IMG/VR virus record: IMGVR_UViG_3300040751_001712 | Coordinates: 38,023-102,022 of that record | Length of the DNA stretch: 64,000 nt | DNA from: a virus | Direction: 5' to 3' (one strand) | Shown: positions 45,567 to 52,822 of the stretch, in pieces | Position numbering within the stretch: the first letter of the stretch is position 1 | Layout of the letters: every line of letters starts with the position of its first letter | Program-made: the position numbers and the translations under genes | Notes under the pieces: generated by a model | Told to the model about the DNA's origin: nothing | Databases searched by the model: none | Seen by the model: only the letters and a program-made list of their open reading frames with translations

Positions 45567-46091
45567 ATGCATAATAGCAAAGCATACGAATTGTCAGAGG
45601 CTAAAATAAGGTATGCAATGGCTAATACTAAGTCAAATAGACAGGCGGCCAACTTTTTGAATGTTGCTTTTAATACCTATAAAAAGTACGCAAGCATATA
45701 TATCGACAAGGAGACTAGTAAGTCTCTATACGATCTTCATAAGAATATAGGACTAAAAGGAGGAAGAAAAGGTATAAGATCTCCCCAGGGTGGCCATGTA
45801 ACTTCTATGGAGATAATAGAAGGTAAATTTCCTAAATACCCTCCAGGAAAACTAAAAGACAAACTACTACAGGACGGTCTATTAGAAGCTAAGTGCTATA
45901 ATGAACTTTGTACTTTTAACAAAAATCCAGAGGAGAGGATAAAAGATAATAGCATACCTTTAAGACTAGACTGGAAAGATGGCGACATGACAAACCATAA
46001 ACTAGATAACTTACAGTTACTATGCTATAACTGTTACTTCCTACAGGTAGGTAACTTGAATGGTAATATGAAAAAATTTGAAGATTTGTAA
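45567..46091 (+). CDS. HNH-like protein with degenerate active site
   Basis: 174 residues. The N-terminal part (NRQAANFLNVAFNTYKKYAS) looks like a helix-turn-helix. The C-terminal part follows the zinc-ribbon HNH layout: CYNELC, then LRLDWKDGDMTNHKLDNL, then LLCYNC. In active members the first motif is L-x-x-D-H and the last NCH; here they read LDW and NCY, so both conserved His are missing. It is probably a DNA-binding protein derived from an HNH homing nuclease. TAATG overlap with the next gene. Confidence 0.6.
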   Translation: MHNSKAYELSEAKIRYAMANTKSNRQAANFLNVAFNTYKKYASIYIDKETSKSLYDLHKNIGLKGGRKGIRSPQGGHVTSMEIIEGKFPKYPPGKLKDKLLQDGLLEAKCYNELCTFNKNPEERIKDNSIPLRLDWKDGDMTNHKLDNLQLLCYNCYFLQVGNLNGNMKKFEDL

Positions 46092-46267
46092 TGGAAGATA
46101 TTTCTGACTTATATAGAAAACTAGGAGTAGTTGAGTATAACATCACCATATATACGGAGACTTTAAGACAACTACAAGAGACTAAAGAAACTATTTTATT
46201 AGAGATAGATAAACTAGAAGCTAAAAAAATAAAAGATGAAGGTGACAATATGGACAAGGCTGAATAA
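46091..46267 (+). CDS. Small coiled-coil protein (58 residues)
   Basis: ATG overlaps the preceding stop (TAATG). MEDISDLYRKLGVVEYNITI is followed by a Glu/Lys/Leu-rich helix (ETLRQLQETKETILLEIDKL). TAA at 46265-46267. Coiled coil likely; function unknown. Confidence 0.6.
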   Translation: MEDISDLYRKLGVVEYNITIYTETLRQLQETKETILLEIDKLEAKKIKDEGDNMDKAE

Positions 46268-46412
46268 TGTAAGGTACATACATGAAGGTACTTGTGAGTA
46301 TAGTTGGTTTATTAAAAACCCTACACAAGCCGATGCTGTACAGTTAGAGATTGATTATGATACTTTTTTTAATCTTTTAGATAATTTTGAGCATTATTTA
46401 GTTTTGTTTTGA
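46242..46412 (+). CDS. Small protein with GTG start (56 residues)
   Basis: A GTG at 46242 opens TIWTRLNNVRYIHEGTCEYS and ends ...LLDNFEHYLVLF before TGA at 46410-46412. It overlaps the preceding gene by 26 bases. The residue mix looks coding, and no other frame here is open, but the start is uncertain. Confidence 0.45.
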   Translation: MTIWTRLNNVRYIHEGTCEYSWFIKNPTQADAVQLEIDYDTFFNLLDNFEHYLVLF

Positions 46413-46413
46413 C

Positions 46414-46421
46414 TATTTATA
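46414..46421 (+). promoter_or_regulatory. TATTTATA promoter-like element
   Basis: TATTTATA within ACTATTTATATAGTAG, 20 bases before ATG 46442. It overlaps codons of an upstream TTG start, which argues for the ATG. Confidence 0.45.
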
Positions 46422-46441
46422 TAGTAGATACGTTTAACAAA

Positions 46442-47308
46442 ATGAGTTTAAAGAAAATAGTAAAAGAAGCCTTACAGGATAAGGATCTTTTTAAGAAGAA
46501 TCTTTCTAAGATACAGTCTACTACTATAGATGCCAATGAGATGCCTAAAGGTATCACATCGTTCCCTAATGAGTTTAGGTTGGTTTTTGTCGATGCTCAT
46601 TTAGCATTATTAAAACACTTTAAGAAAAAATATAAACTAAGAGGAGAGAAAGCTAGAGTGGAGAACTTAATGGATCAGTTAGGGGCGGAGAAACATGTTA
46701 GAATAAGCAGTTTGTATCCTCCATTTAAGATACTAAGAAAATCTGTACTTAACGCAAAGGGAGAGAACCAAGGTAGACTTGCCAGAGTATTTCAGTACAA
46801 AAATAAGTTTATACCTTTAGATAGAGAGGACTTTCATATTATGGCTATAGATGCTATAGAGAATGATAAGTTATTAGGACCTTGTTCTGTTGTCGATTTA
46901 TCTGATAGTACCAGAGAAGATATTGGGAATCCTTTGGGTGATATGACCAGGATGGAAAGAGTCTACCAGTTCTTGGAGATACCTAAAGAAGACGAAGTAA
47001 AAGATGAGCCAGACTTATACGATAAGGAAGGAGGAAAGTTGACTAAAAAACAGATAGACTTATTTAATAGACCTGGGGATGATGCTAGTGTAGATATAGG
47101 CTTTAAGAATCCTATCGACACTACAGCAAGCATACAAGGTTTAGACGATCTTGATAACTACGCTCATAAAGTAAGAGCTACTCTATTAATGATAAACAGA
47201 GCTAAGGCTACTCTAAAGAGAACTAAAGATCCTAAAAAGAAACGTAATATTATATCTAGTTTGAAGAAATGGCAAAACTATAAAAATAGACTAATAGATA
47301 AACAATGA
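46442..47308 (+). CDS. Unidentified protein, possible virion/core component
   Basis: 288 residues from the ATG at 46442. The N-terminus MSLKKIVKEALQDKDLFKKN is an amphipathic leader. The middle has HVRISSLYPPFKILRKSV and a long acidic stretch; the C-terminus is basic with LKRTKDPKKKRNIISSLKKW. A TATTTATA element upstream suggests late expression. No recognised family. Confidence 0.55.
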   Translation: MSLKKIVKEALQDKDLFKKNLSKIQSTTIDANEMPKGITSFPNEFRLVFVDAHLALLKHFKKKYKLRGEKARVENLMDQLGAEKHVRISSLYPPFKILRKSVLNAKGENQGRLARVFQYKNKFIPLDREDFHIMAIDAIENDKLLGPCSVVDLSDSTREDIGNPLGDMTRMERVYQFLEIPKEDEVKDEPDLYDKEGGKLTKKQIDLFNRPGDDASVDIGFKNPIDTTASIQGLDDLDNYAHKVRATLLMINRAKATLKRTKDPKKKRNIISSLKKWQNYKNRLIDKQ

Positions 47309-47709
47309 AAAAATTTATAGAAATACTAAAGTACGGGGATACTGAACCTTTAGAAATTGTTTTAGCTATTGTTCTCATAGGACAGTTATGCCATCCTTCT
47401 CCTTCCATATTCTGCTGGCATAGTATACTGCCAGAGTATTATTATTTTTTAGGAGCATTGTCAGGAGCTGGTATGCTTTTTGGTAATATGTTAGGAAGTT
47501 TACAGGTTAGGAAGTGGAGTTCTAATATAGGCTTTGTTGTTATTCTAGGTATAATCGTCATATCTGCTTACAATGGTTTTACAGGTTTGCAGATGTACAT
47601 AATATTGTTTGTTGAGTTTTTAGCATTGTTTTGGGTCACTTGGAGATGCAGTACATTAGAGGTTTTGCACCATTTAAAGACTTCCAAAACTCAAAAACAA
47701 AATGGATGA
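47305..47709 (+). CDS. Four-helix membrane protein
   Basis: 134 residues with hydrophobic segments near 15-38, 46-64, 74-91 and 96-112 and a basic C-terminal tail. ATGA-coupled to the upstream gene and overlapping the spanin-like gene by eight bases. A holin or membrane-remodelling role is possible because a membrane-anchored coiled coil follows, but no family is recognised. Confidence 0.55.
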   Translation: MKKFIEILKYGDTEPLEIVLAIVLIGQLCHPSPSIFCWHSILPEYYYFLGALSGAGMLFGNMLGSLQVRKWSSNIGFVVILGIIVISAYNGFTGLQMYIILFVEFLALFWVTWRCSTLEVLHHLKTSKTQKQNG

Positions 47710-48016
47710 GAACTTATATACGGTATTAATAACTCTTATAACAGTTGCAGGTTCTGCGGGTGCGTGGAAATTTTATGAGTCTAAACTAAAACTAAGAAGT
47801 AGAATAAGAGACTTAGATGTCAAAGAAGGTGTTTTGTTTAGAGAAGATTTGAGAGAAAGGGTTTCTCTATTAGAGAGTAAATTAGAAGAAAAAGAGCGGG
47901 AGAAAGAAGAACTACAAAACCAAATATCAGACTTAAAAACACAACTAGCTGAATATAAAGTAAGGTTAGAGTACTTAGAGAAAGACAATAGAAGGTTAAA
48001 GAATGCTAATAATTGA
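47702..48016 (+). CDS. Membrane-anchored coiled-coil protein (inner-membrane spanin-like)
   Basis: 104 residues. A single N-terminal membrane segment (TVLITLITVAGSAGAWKFY, about 7-25) is followed by a long charged coiled coil (LLESKLEEKEREKEELQNQI). This Rz-like layout suits an inner-membrane spanin. Lipoproteins at 1278 or 51336 could be outer partners. It overlaps the kinase-like gene by 14 bases. Confidence 0.5.
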   Translation: MDENLYTVLITLITVAGSAGAWKFYESKLKLRSRIRDLDVKEGVLFREDLRERVSLLESKLEEKEREKEELQNQISDLKTQLAEYKVRLEYLEKDNRRLKNANN

Positions 48017-48656
48017 AGTAAATTTTAAGAAAAGAGAGTATATAGGATCTGGAGCAGAAGGAGATGTTTATGATTTTACTACAAAATCAGGTAAACTTCC
48101 AAGTGGTGTTATAAAGTTATATAATTTAGGAAGTTATAGCGGAGGTCTAAGAAGACTTCAGACTAAATACGAAACTCAGAGCAAGTACCCAGAATTGTTT
48201 GCAAGAGTATATAGAATCAGGCCTGGCAGTAAAAACCCTAACACTGCTTATGTTGTTATGGAAAAACTTGATACAACTAGGATATCAAAAGCTATAGAGG
48301 CTCTTCAGAGTAGTATAAAAAAAATAATTAAAGACAATACATCTACTTTAAAGTTTACCGAGCCTTATAAGAGTTTATATAATAGGTATAGGAGTGATTT
48401 TTTAGGAGGTATGTATGAGGAAATAGTAGAAGACGGCAATACTGATTTTATAGATTTTATAAAAGAGAATTTACCTACTTCACAGTTAAATGTTTTAAGT
48501 AAACTAGAAGAGTATATCTATAAGATAAAAAATATAGCTAAAGATTTATTCGATAAATTTGAGTTTTTAGATGTTCACTCAAATAATATAGGCATAGACA
48601 CTAGTGGGAACATTAAGATGTTTGACTTTGTTACTTTATCAGATGTAAAAAACTAA
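48003..48656 (+). CDS. Compact protein-kinase-like protein
   Basis: 217 residues with the protein-kinase order of elements: Gly loop GSGAEGDVYDF (15-25), VIKLY (K38, the beta3 Lys), hinge YVVMEKLD, catalytic-loop LDVHSNNIGID (D190, N195) and MFDF (D208 as the DFG Asp). All metal and phosphate ligands are present. At about 217 residues it is shorter than usual kinases (250-300), lacking much of the C-lobe. It could phosphorylate host proteins during takeover, like T7 kinase, though unrelated in sequence. Confidence 0.65.
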   Translation: MLIIEVNFKKREYIGSGAEGDVYDFTTKSGKLPSGVIKLYNLGSYSGGLRRLQTKYETQSKYPELFARVYRIRPGSKNPNTAYVVMEKLDTTRISKAIEALQSSIKKIIKDNTSTLKFTEPYKSLYNRYRSDFLGGMYEEIVEDGNTDFIDFIKENLPTSQLNVLSKLEEYIYKIKNIAKDLFDKFEFLDVHSNNIGIDTSGNIKMFDFVTLSDVKN

Positions 48657-48663
48657 TTAAAAT

Positions 48664-49026
48664 ATGACACACCCAAAATCTGAACTTTACAACTATAAAT
48701 GTAAATTACTTAGAGTAATTGATGGAGACACTATTGAGTGCGATGTTGATTTAGGTTTCTATACTTGGAGGAAAGTAATCCTGAGACTAGCTGATATAGA
48801 TGCTCCTGAAATTAGAACTAAAGACTTACAAGAGAAAGAAGCAGGACTAAAGACTGCTTATATTTTAGAATTAAAACTATTAGAGGAAAATCCAGAAGGT
48901 ATTTTCTATATTAAATCTAACGGTGTTGATTCCTTTGGTAGGTCTATTGCTACTATCTTTACAGAGACTGGAGATGACATCAATATGTATCTTTTGGAGT
49001 CAGGCAATGCAAAAGAATGGAAATAA
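48664..49026 (+). CDS. Thermonuclease (SNase-like)
   Basis: 120 residues. CKLLRVIDGDTIECDVDLGF and LRLADIDAPEIR are the SNase signature with the calcium-binding Asp and catalytic Arg/Glu region; DSFGRSIATIF gives the second Arg. No signal peptide is seen, so it acts inside the cell, perhaps in host DNA degradation. Confidence 0.88.
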   Translation: MTHPKSELYNYKCKLLRVIDGDTIECDVDLGFYTWRKVILRLADIDAPEIRTKDLQEKEAGLKTAYILELKLLEENPEGIFYIKSNGVDSFGRSIATIFTETGDDINMYLLESGNAKEWK

Positions 49027-49050
49027 TTTTTTAATTTAAATTTAATAGAT

Positions 49051-49218
49051 ATGAATGACAAAGCAAAAGGTTTAGGAGACACTGTAGAAAAAATCGCTAA
49101 AGCAACTGGTATGGACAAAGTTGCTAACAGTGTCGCTAAGGCTATGGGAAAAGAAGATTGCGGTTGCGGTAAAAGAAAAGAACAACTGAATCAAATATTC
49201 CCTTACAAGAATAAGTAG
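49051..49218 (+). CDS. Small conserved phage protein with CGC motif (55 residues)
   Basis: MNDKAKGLGDTVEKIAKATG, then EDCGCGKRKEQLNQIFPYKN. The 'GLGDTxEKxxKATG...DCGCxxRKExLNxxFPY' pattern recurs in Bacteroidota phages; function unknown. The paired Cys could bind metal. It follows an AT-rich leader. Confidence 0.75.
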   Translation: MNDKAKGLGDTVEKIAKATGMDKVANSVAKAMGKEDCGCGKRKEQLNQIFPYKNK

Positions 49219-49243
49219 TCTAGTTTTAAACTACTTTGAATAT

Positions 49244-49310
49244 AACCTGCCATGCCTCTCGTAAAACGGTTCTTTTGGCCAAAGGATATAGAAGCACACT
49301 TTGGCAGGTT
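49244..49310 (+). ncRNA. Structured RNA / long hairpin with T-rich end
   Basis: AACCTGCCA (49244-49252) pairs perfectly with TGGCAGGTT (49302-49310). Between them lie a small CGT-AAA-ACG hairpin and a near-palindrome TCTTTTGGCCAAAGGA (49271-49286). TTCTCTTTTT follows. The gap has no open frame. It could be a branched terminator or a small RNA ahead of the protease gene. Confidence 0.5.
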
Positions 49311-49325
49311 TTCTCTTTTTAGGTA

Positions 49326-49333
49326 TATTTATA
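49326..49333 (+). promoter_or_regulatory. TATTTATA promoter-like element
   Basis: TATTTATA within GTATATTTATAGATG, 22 bases before the preferred protease ATG at 49356 and one base before an upstream ATG at 49335. Confidence 0.45.
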
Positions 49334-49355
49334 GATGTACCTAAAACTTAAAAAC

Positions 49356-50303
49356 ATGTCTAATAAAGTATCCGTACCGCCTTATATAATAAATGTACTT
49401 AACCCTATACTTCCTTTTTCGCAAACTGTTGATTGGGGATTAAAAAAACTAGGTATAGAAGACTTACATAAAAAAGGATATACAGGTAAGGGAGTAAAGA
49501 TTGGTATCATAGACTCTGGTTGTGATTTATCTCATCCTGATCTTAAAATAGCTTCTTCGCAAGATTTTACAGGGTCAGGAACTCCTGAAGACTCTTCTGG
49601 TCATGGTACTCATGTTGCAGGTATAATAGCAGCACAAGGCAATAATCACGGTGTATTAGGTGTAGCTCCAGATTCTGAGATACATATATTTAAAGGACTT
49701 GATGGAGGCAGTGGGAATCTAAAGAGTATTACGTCCGCTTTAGATGCAGCCATAAATTCTGGAATGGATATAATAAATATGTCTTTAGGTACTCCTTCTG
49801 ATTCTAAAACACTGCATAAACTGATAAAAAAAGCTAAAGATAAAGGTATTATAGTAGTGGTAGCTTCTGGTAATACAGGTAAGGATGAGGATTTTTATCC
49901 TGCATCTTATGAAGAGTGTGTAGCTGTTGGTGCTATTGATAATAGTTTTCAAGTAGCTTATTTTACAACATTTGGAGACCAGTTAGATGTGGTATCTCCA
50001 GGCGCAAAAATACTAAGTACGCACTTAAATGGAGGTTATGCAGTTCTATCTGGCACTTCTATGGCAGCACCTTTTGTCACTGGCTGTTTAGCTTTGATGA
50101 AGGAAGCAGGAATAGAACTAACTTATGAGACTATAACTAAATCTACTATAGACATAGAAGATCCTAGCTTCGACATAAAGTCAGGGTATGGGATCTTAGA
50201 TCCTAAGATACTCATACTAAATACTAAAACAGAAGTTAAAAGCGATACTAAATCTTTTAACTTATTTTCTAATTTTTTTTGCAAAAAAAAGAAATCTATT
50301 TGA
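49356..50303 (+). CDS. Subtilisin-like serine protease (S8)
   Basis: 315 residues from ATG 49356. Catalytic triad: D53 in GIIDSGCDLSHPD, H83 in GHGTHVAG, S235 in SGTSMAAPF, with oxyanion N173 in ASGN. No signal peptide and almost no propeptide, so it probably acts in the cytoplasm or the virion. The C-terminus ends in a basic CKKKKSI tail. The upstream promoter-like element suggests late expression. Possible roles are prohead or virion protein maturation, or cargo. Confidence 0.88.
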   Translation: MSNKVSVPPYIINVLNPILPFSQTVDWGLKKLGIEDLHKKGYTGKGVKIGIIDSGCDLSHPDLKIASSQDFTGSGTPEDSSGHGTHVAGIIAAQGNNHGVLGVAPDSEIHIFKGLDGGSGNLKSITSALDAAINSGMDIINMSLGTPSDSKTLHKLIKKAKDKGIIVVVASGNTGKDEDFYPASYEECVAVGAIDNSFQVAYFTTFGDQLDVVSPGAKILSTHLNGGYAVLSGTSMAAPFVTGCLALMKEAGIELTYETITKSTIDIEDPSFDIKSGYGILDPKILILNTKTEVKSDTKSFNLFSNFFCKKKKSI

Positions 50304-50329
50304 ATTGTAAAAAAATGTTACTATATTGC
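50299..50329 (+). promoter_or_regulatory. Host-type promoter before the endolysin
   Basis: TTTG (50299-50302), 19 bases, then TATATTGC (50322-50329), close to TTTG-N19-21-TAnnTTTG. It supports the endolysin start at 50360 rather than 50279. Confidence 0.4.
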
Positions 50330-50359
50330 ACTCCAAAGTTACGATTAAATAAAAAAGTT

Positions 50360-51127
50360 ATGGAATATTCAAAAAGTATATTTTCTTTGTTCGTATTCAT
50401 TATGGGCTATTTAATAGGCTCTTATACACGAATGCCTAGCAGTGTGGCTTCTGAACCTACAACTACTATGTCTATTGTAGCTCCTCAAAAAGTTGGGGGA
50501 GAAGACCTACCAAAAGATAACTACATAGAAAAAGTAAATGACATAAAAGTAAAAAGTACTTTTAGTCAAGACCTAAACAGTATTTTAGCAAAAGCTTATG
50601 AGAAGGATAGTATTCATGCTTACTATATTAATAGGTATGCTAAACTAGCTTTAATAGAAAAAGACTTATACGGATTTCCTGCATCAGTTAAACTAGCACA
50701 GTTTTTAGTTGAAGGAGGTTATGATGAGAAAAACCCTAACGGATCCAGGTTAGTCTTTGAAGGTAATAACCCTTTTGGTATAAAGTATTACGGTAATAAT
50801 ATACCTAAAAGAGTAGACAATTGGGAAGATTTGGCTTTTGTTAATGACTATGTACTTGCAAAAGATGATTGTCCAGATAAGTGTAAGTTTATAAAGTTTA
50901 AAGGTATCTGGCACTCTTTTAGGTATCATAGCAAGTTTATGGTAGGGACTAAGAACGAGCCTTCTCATTATATGAGGTATGTGGGTAAAGGAGATTGGAA
51001 AGATTGGTTAGATGCTATAGACAAAGGAAACTATGCTACCTCTAATAACTATAAGAACTTACTATATCAAGTTATAACTCAATATAACTTGTACCTATTA
51101 GATAATCACCAAAATGAAGGTATATGA
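50360..51127 (+). CDS. Membrane-anchored glucosaminidase endolysin
   Basis: 255 residues from ATG 50360 (AAAAAAGTT leader). An N-terminal signal anchor (SIFSLFVFIMGYLIGSY) is followed by a linker and a FlgJ/LytD-type glucosaminidase domain: AKLALIEKDLYGFPASVKLA with LAQFLVEGG (catalytic Glu region), NPFGIKYYG, and WHSFRYHSKFM. This would cut peptidoglycan after export through Sec. The frame is open upstream to 50279, but that stretch overlaps the protease end. Confidence 0.82.
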   Translation: MEYSKSIFSLFVFIMGYLIGSYTRMPSSVASEPTTTMSIVAPQKVGGEDLPKDNYIEKVNDIKVKSTFSQDLNSILAKAYEKDSIHAYYINRYAKLALIEKDLYGFPASVKLAQFLVEGGYDEKNPNGSRLVFEGNNPFGIKYYGNNIPKRVDNWEDLAFVNDYVLAKDDCPDKCKFIKFKGIWHSFRYHSKFMVGTKNEPSHYMRYVGKGDWKDWLDAIDKGNYATSNNYKNLLYQVITQYNLYLLDNHQNEGI

Positions 51128-51324
51128 AAACTTTTGTAACTAAGTATACAACACCTAATGATCTTACAGAATGGTCTGGTCCTAATATTGTAGCACCTGA
51201 TGTTAAGTCTGCTAAAAAGCATTTAGAGAAGTTAAGAGAAAACTATCCTACTATAGAATTGGTAGGGGAGTTAGTAGAGATTTTGGAGGAAGGGAAAGAA
51301 GGAAAACAGATTTTACACGATTAA
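51124..51324 (+). CDS. Unidentified small protein
   Basis: 66 residues, ATGA-coupled to the endolysin gene. FVTKYTTPNDLTEWSGPNIV and APDVKSAKKHLEKL suggest a small alpha/beta fold. Function unknown. Confidence 0.5.
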   Translation: MKTFVTKYTTPNDLTEWSGPNIVAPDVKSAKKHLEKLRENYPTIELVGELVEILEEGKEGKQILHD

Positions 51325-51335
51325 ATTTTTATTTT

Positions 51336-51557
51336 ATGAAAAAGTTATTATTTTTGTTATCATTAGTTATGTTTATGTCATCTTGTTCTGTGTATCCATC
51401 TTTAAGCAGTAACTTTAATGTTCCTCTTTCTGATAAGGTAGATTCTAGAATAAACGTAAACGCATCTAATAGATATCTTAGTACAGATTTTAATATATCC
51501 ATTAGAGGTAAACGTTCTACTTCTAATATAAGAATACCTGTTACTTTTAATAAATAA
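51336..51557 (+). CDS. Small predicted lipoprotein (outer spanin candidate)
   Basis: 73 residues. Signal MKKLLFLLSLVMFMSSC with Cys17 as the lipidated residue. The mature part is Ser/Asn-rich and beta-like (NVNASNRYLSTDFNISIRGK). Close to the endolysin, so an outer-membrane spanin role is plausible. Confidence 0.6.
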   Translation: MKKLLFLLSLVMFMSSCSVYPSLSSNFNVPLSDKVDSRINVNASNRYLSTDFNISIRGKRSTSNIRIPVTFNK

Positions 51558-51565
51558 TAATTATT

Positions 51566-51949
51566 ATGAATCCATTTAATTTGTTTTTAACACTAGACTC
51601 CTCAGAAGAAAACTTCAAATCAGCTATGAAGTTAGAGGAGATTTTTAAATCTACTACAGAGAATCTAGAGAGCGGTTCTTTAGATAGTGATGACATCTTA
51701 ATGACAGTATGTTATGCTTTAGTAGTTTACTACATTAATGCTTATACAGAAGGTATTTTGTATAGGGGAGAAGATCCAGCAGATGAACATACTTATAAGA
51801 CCTTATTAGATATTGCAGAGGCCGTGTCAAAAAGATCTGAAGATTTAGAATACGATGTAGAAATTCTCACAAATTTGGCGGAGCTGAGAATAGCAGAACT
51901 TCATATAGTTAAATATTCCTATAATAGAAAGACAACAAGTATAGCATAA
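51566..51949 (+). CDS. Unidentified acidic protein
   Basis: 127 residues, helical, acidic, with LEEIFKSTTENLESGSLDSD. Ends with an overlap of one base to the next gene (TAATG). No recognised family. Confidence 0.5.
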   Translation: MNPFNLFLTLDSSEENFKSAMKLEEIFKSTTENLESGSLDSDDILMTVCYALVVYYINAYTEGILYRGEDPADEHTYKTLLDIAEAVSKRSEDLEYDVEILTNLAELRIAELHIVKYSYNRKTTSIA

Positions 51950-52182
51950 TGCAATTAGTTATAGATAACTCAGACTTTTCTAAGAAAGGTATATTAGATG
52001 CCTTATATAACTACTCAGAAGGTATTAAAGAAGAGATGTACACTCAAGTATGTGGGCTAGTATACACTACTATGTTAAATAAGGTTATAGATAATTCTAA
52101 ACATACTTTTACTTTTGAGAAAGGAGACTCAGATAACCTTTACATAAAAATTATAATGATAGAAATATATGCAAGAGGATAA
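51949..52182 (+). CDS. Unidentified small protein
   Basis: 77 residues, soluble; starts on the stop of the previous gene and overlaps the next by 14 bases. No motif recognised. Confidence 0.5.
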   Translation: MQLVIDNSDFSKKGILDALYNYSEGIKEEMYTQVCGLVYTTMLNKVIDNSKHTFTFEKGDSDNLYIKIIMIEIYARG

Positions 52183-52477
52183 TATTTTTTTTATAGAGGA
52201 TGAATTTATGGACTCTGATTTCATAATCAAGTCGAGAAGGTTTCATGAGTTCCTACTAAAAAATATATCCGATAACATAGAAAGTGGATTATACGGTACT
52301 CTTGAGTTTACTTTTATATCTAGTACCGATTATGTTATAGAAGGGAAGCTGCCTAAAGAAGGTTACAGTAAGAGTTTACAGACTAGTTTAGATTACTTTG
52401 TTAGTGAGGAGTTATATGAGTATGCTGCTAAATGTAAAAAGATATTAGATAAACTAAATAATTTACAAAATGATTGA
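52169..52477 (+). CDS. Unidentified small protein
   Basis: 102 residues, acidic N-terminus (EDNIFFIEDEFMDSDFI), helical C-terminus. Overlaps both neighbours, so part of one operon with the MazG-like gene. Function unknown. Confidence 0.5.
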   Translation: MQEDNIFFIEDEFMDSDFIIKSRRFHEFLLKNISDNIESGLYGTLEFTFISSTDYVIEGKLPKEGYSKSLQTSLDYFVSEELYEYAAKCKKILDKLNNLQND

Positions 52478-52778
52478 AGAATTTGATACATTGATGGATC
52501 ATGTAATAAGTTGGGCAGAAGCAAAGGATTTAATAAAAAAAGAAAATGCCACTAAGCAAATGTTAAAGGTAGTAGAAGAAGTAGGAGAAACTGCTGGAGC
52601 ATTGGCCAAAGGAAAAGAAGATGCTATTAAAGATGGTATTGGAGATTCTTTTGTAACTTTAATTATATTAGCAAAACAGTTAGGATATGAACCTAATGAG
52701 TGCTTGTCTAAAGCCTGGTATGAAATAAGAAACCGTACAGGTAAAACAGTTAATGGTGTATTTGTAAAAGACGAATAA
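52470..52778 (+). CDS. MazG-like nucleotide pyrophosphohydrolase
   Basis: 102 residues. KVVEEVGETAGALAKG (E36, E37, E40) and DAIKDGIGDSFVTLIILA (D51-D59) form the EExxE...D metal site of the MazG/NTP-PPase fold. It could hydrolyse non-canonical or canonical NTPs, or ppGpp as proposed for other phage MazG proteins. Overlaps the previous gene by eight bases. Confidence 0.8.
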   Translation: MIEEFDTLMDHVISWAEAKDLIKKENATKQMLKVVEEVGETAGALAKGKEDAIKDGIGDSFVTLIILAKQLGYEPNECLSKAWYEIRNRTGKTVNGVFVKDE

Positions 52779-52792
52779 ATAGTTTATATTTG
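52761..52792 (+). promoter_or_regulatory. Host-type promoter, full match
   Basis: TTTG (52761-52764), exactly 20 bases, then TATATTTG (52785-52792), the complete Bacteroidota TTTG-N19-21-TAnnTTTG pattern. It starts inside the end of the MazG-like gene and drives the 185-residue gene 30 bases on. Confidence 0.65.
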
Positions 52793-52822
52793 TAAAAGTT
52801 TTAATCATTAAAAATAATTATT

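Noticed and set aside
50279-50359. Longer N-terminus of the endolysin
   Set aside because: It overlaps the protease end and a promoter-like element, and would place basic residues before the signal anchor; ATG 50360 has the usual AAAAAAGTT leader.
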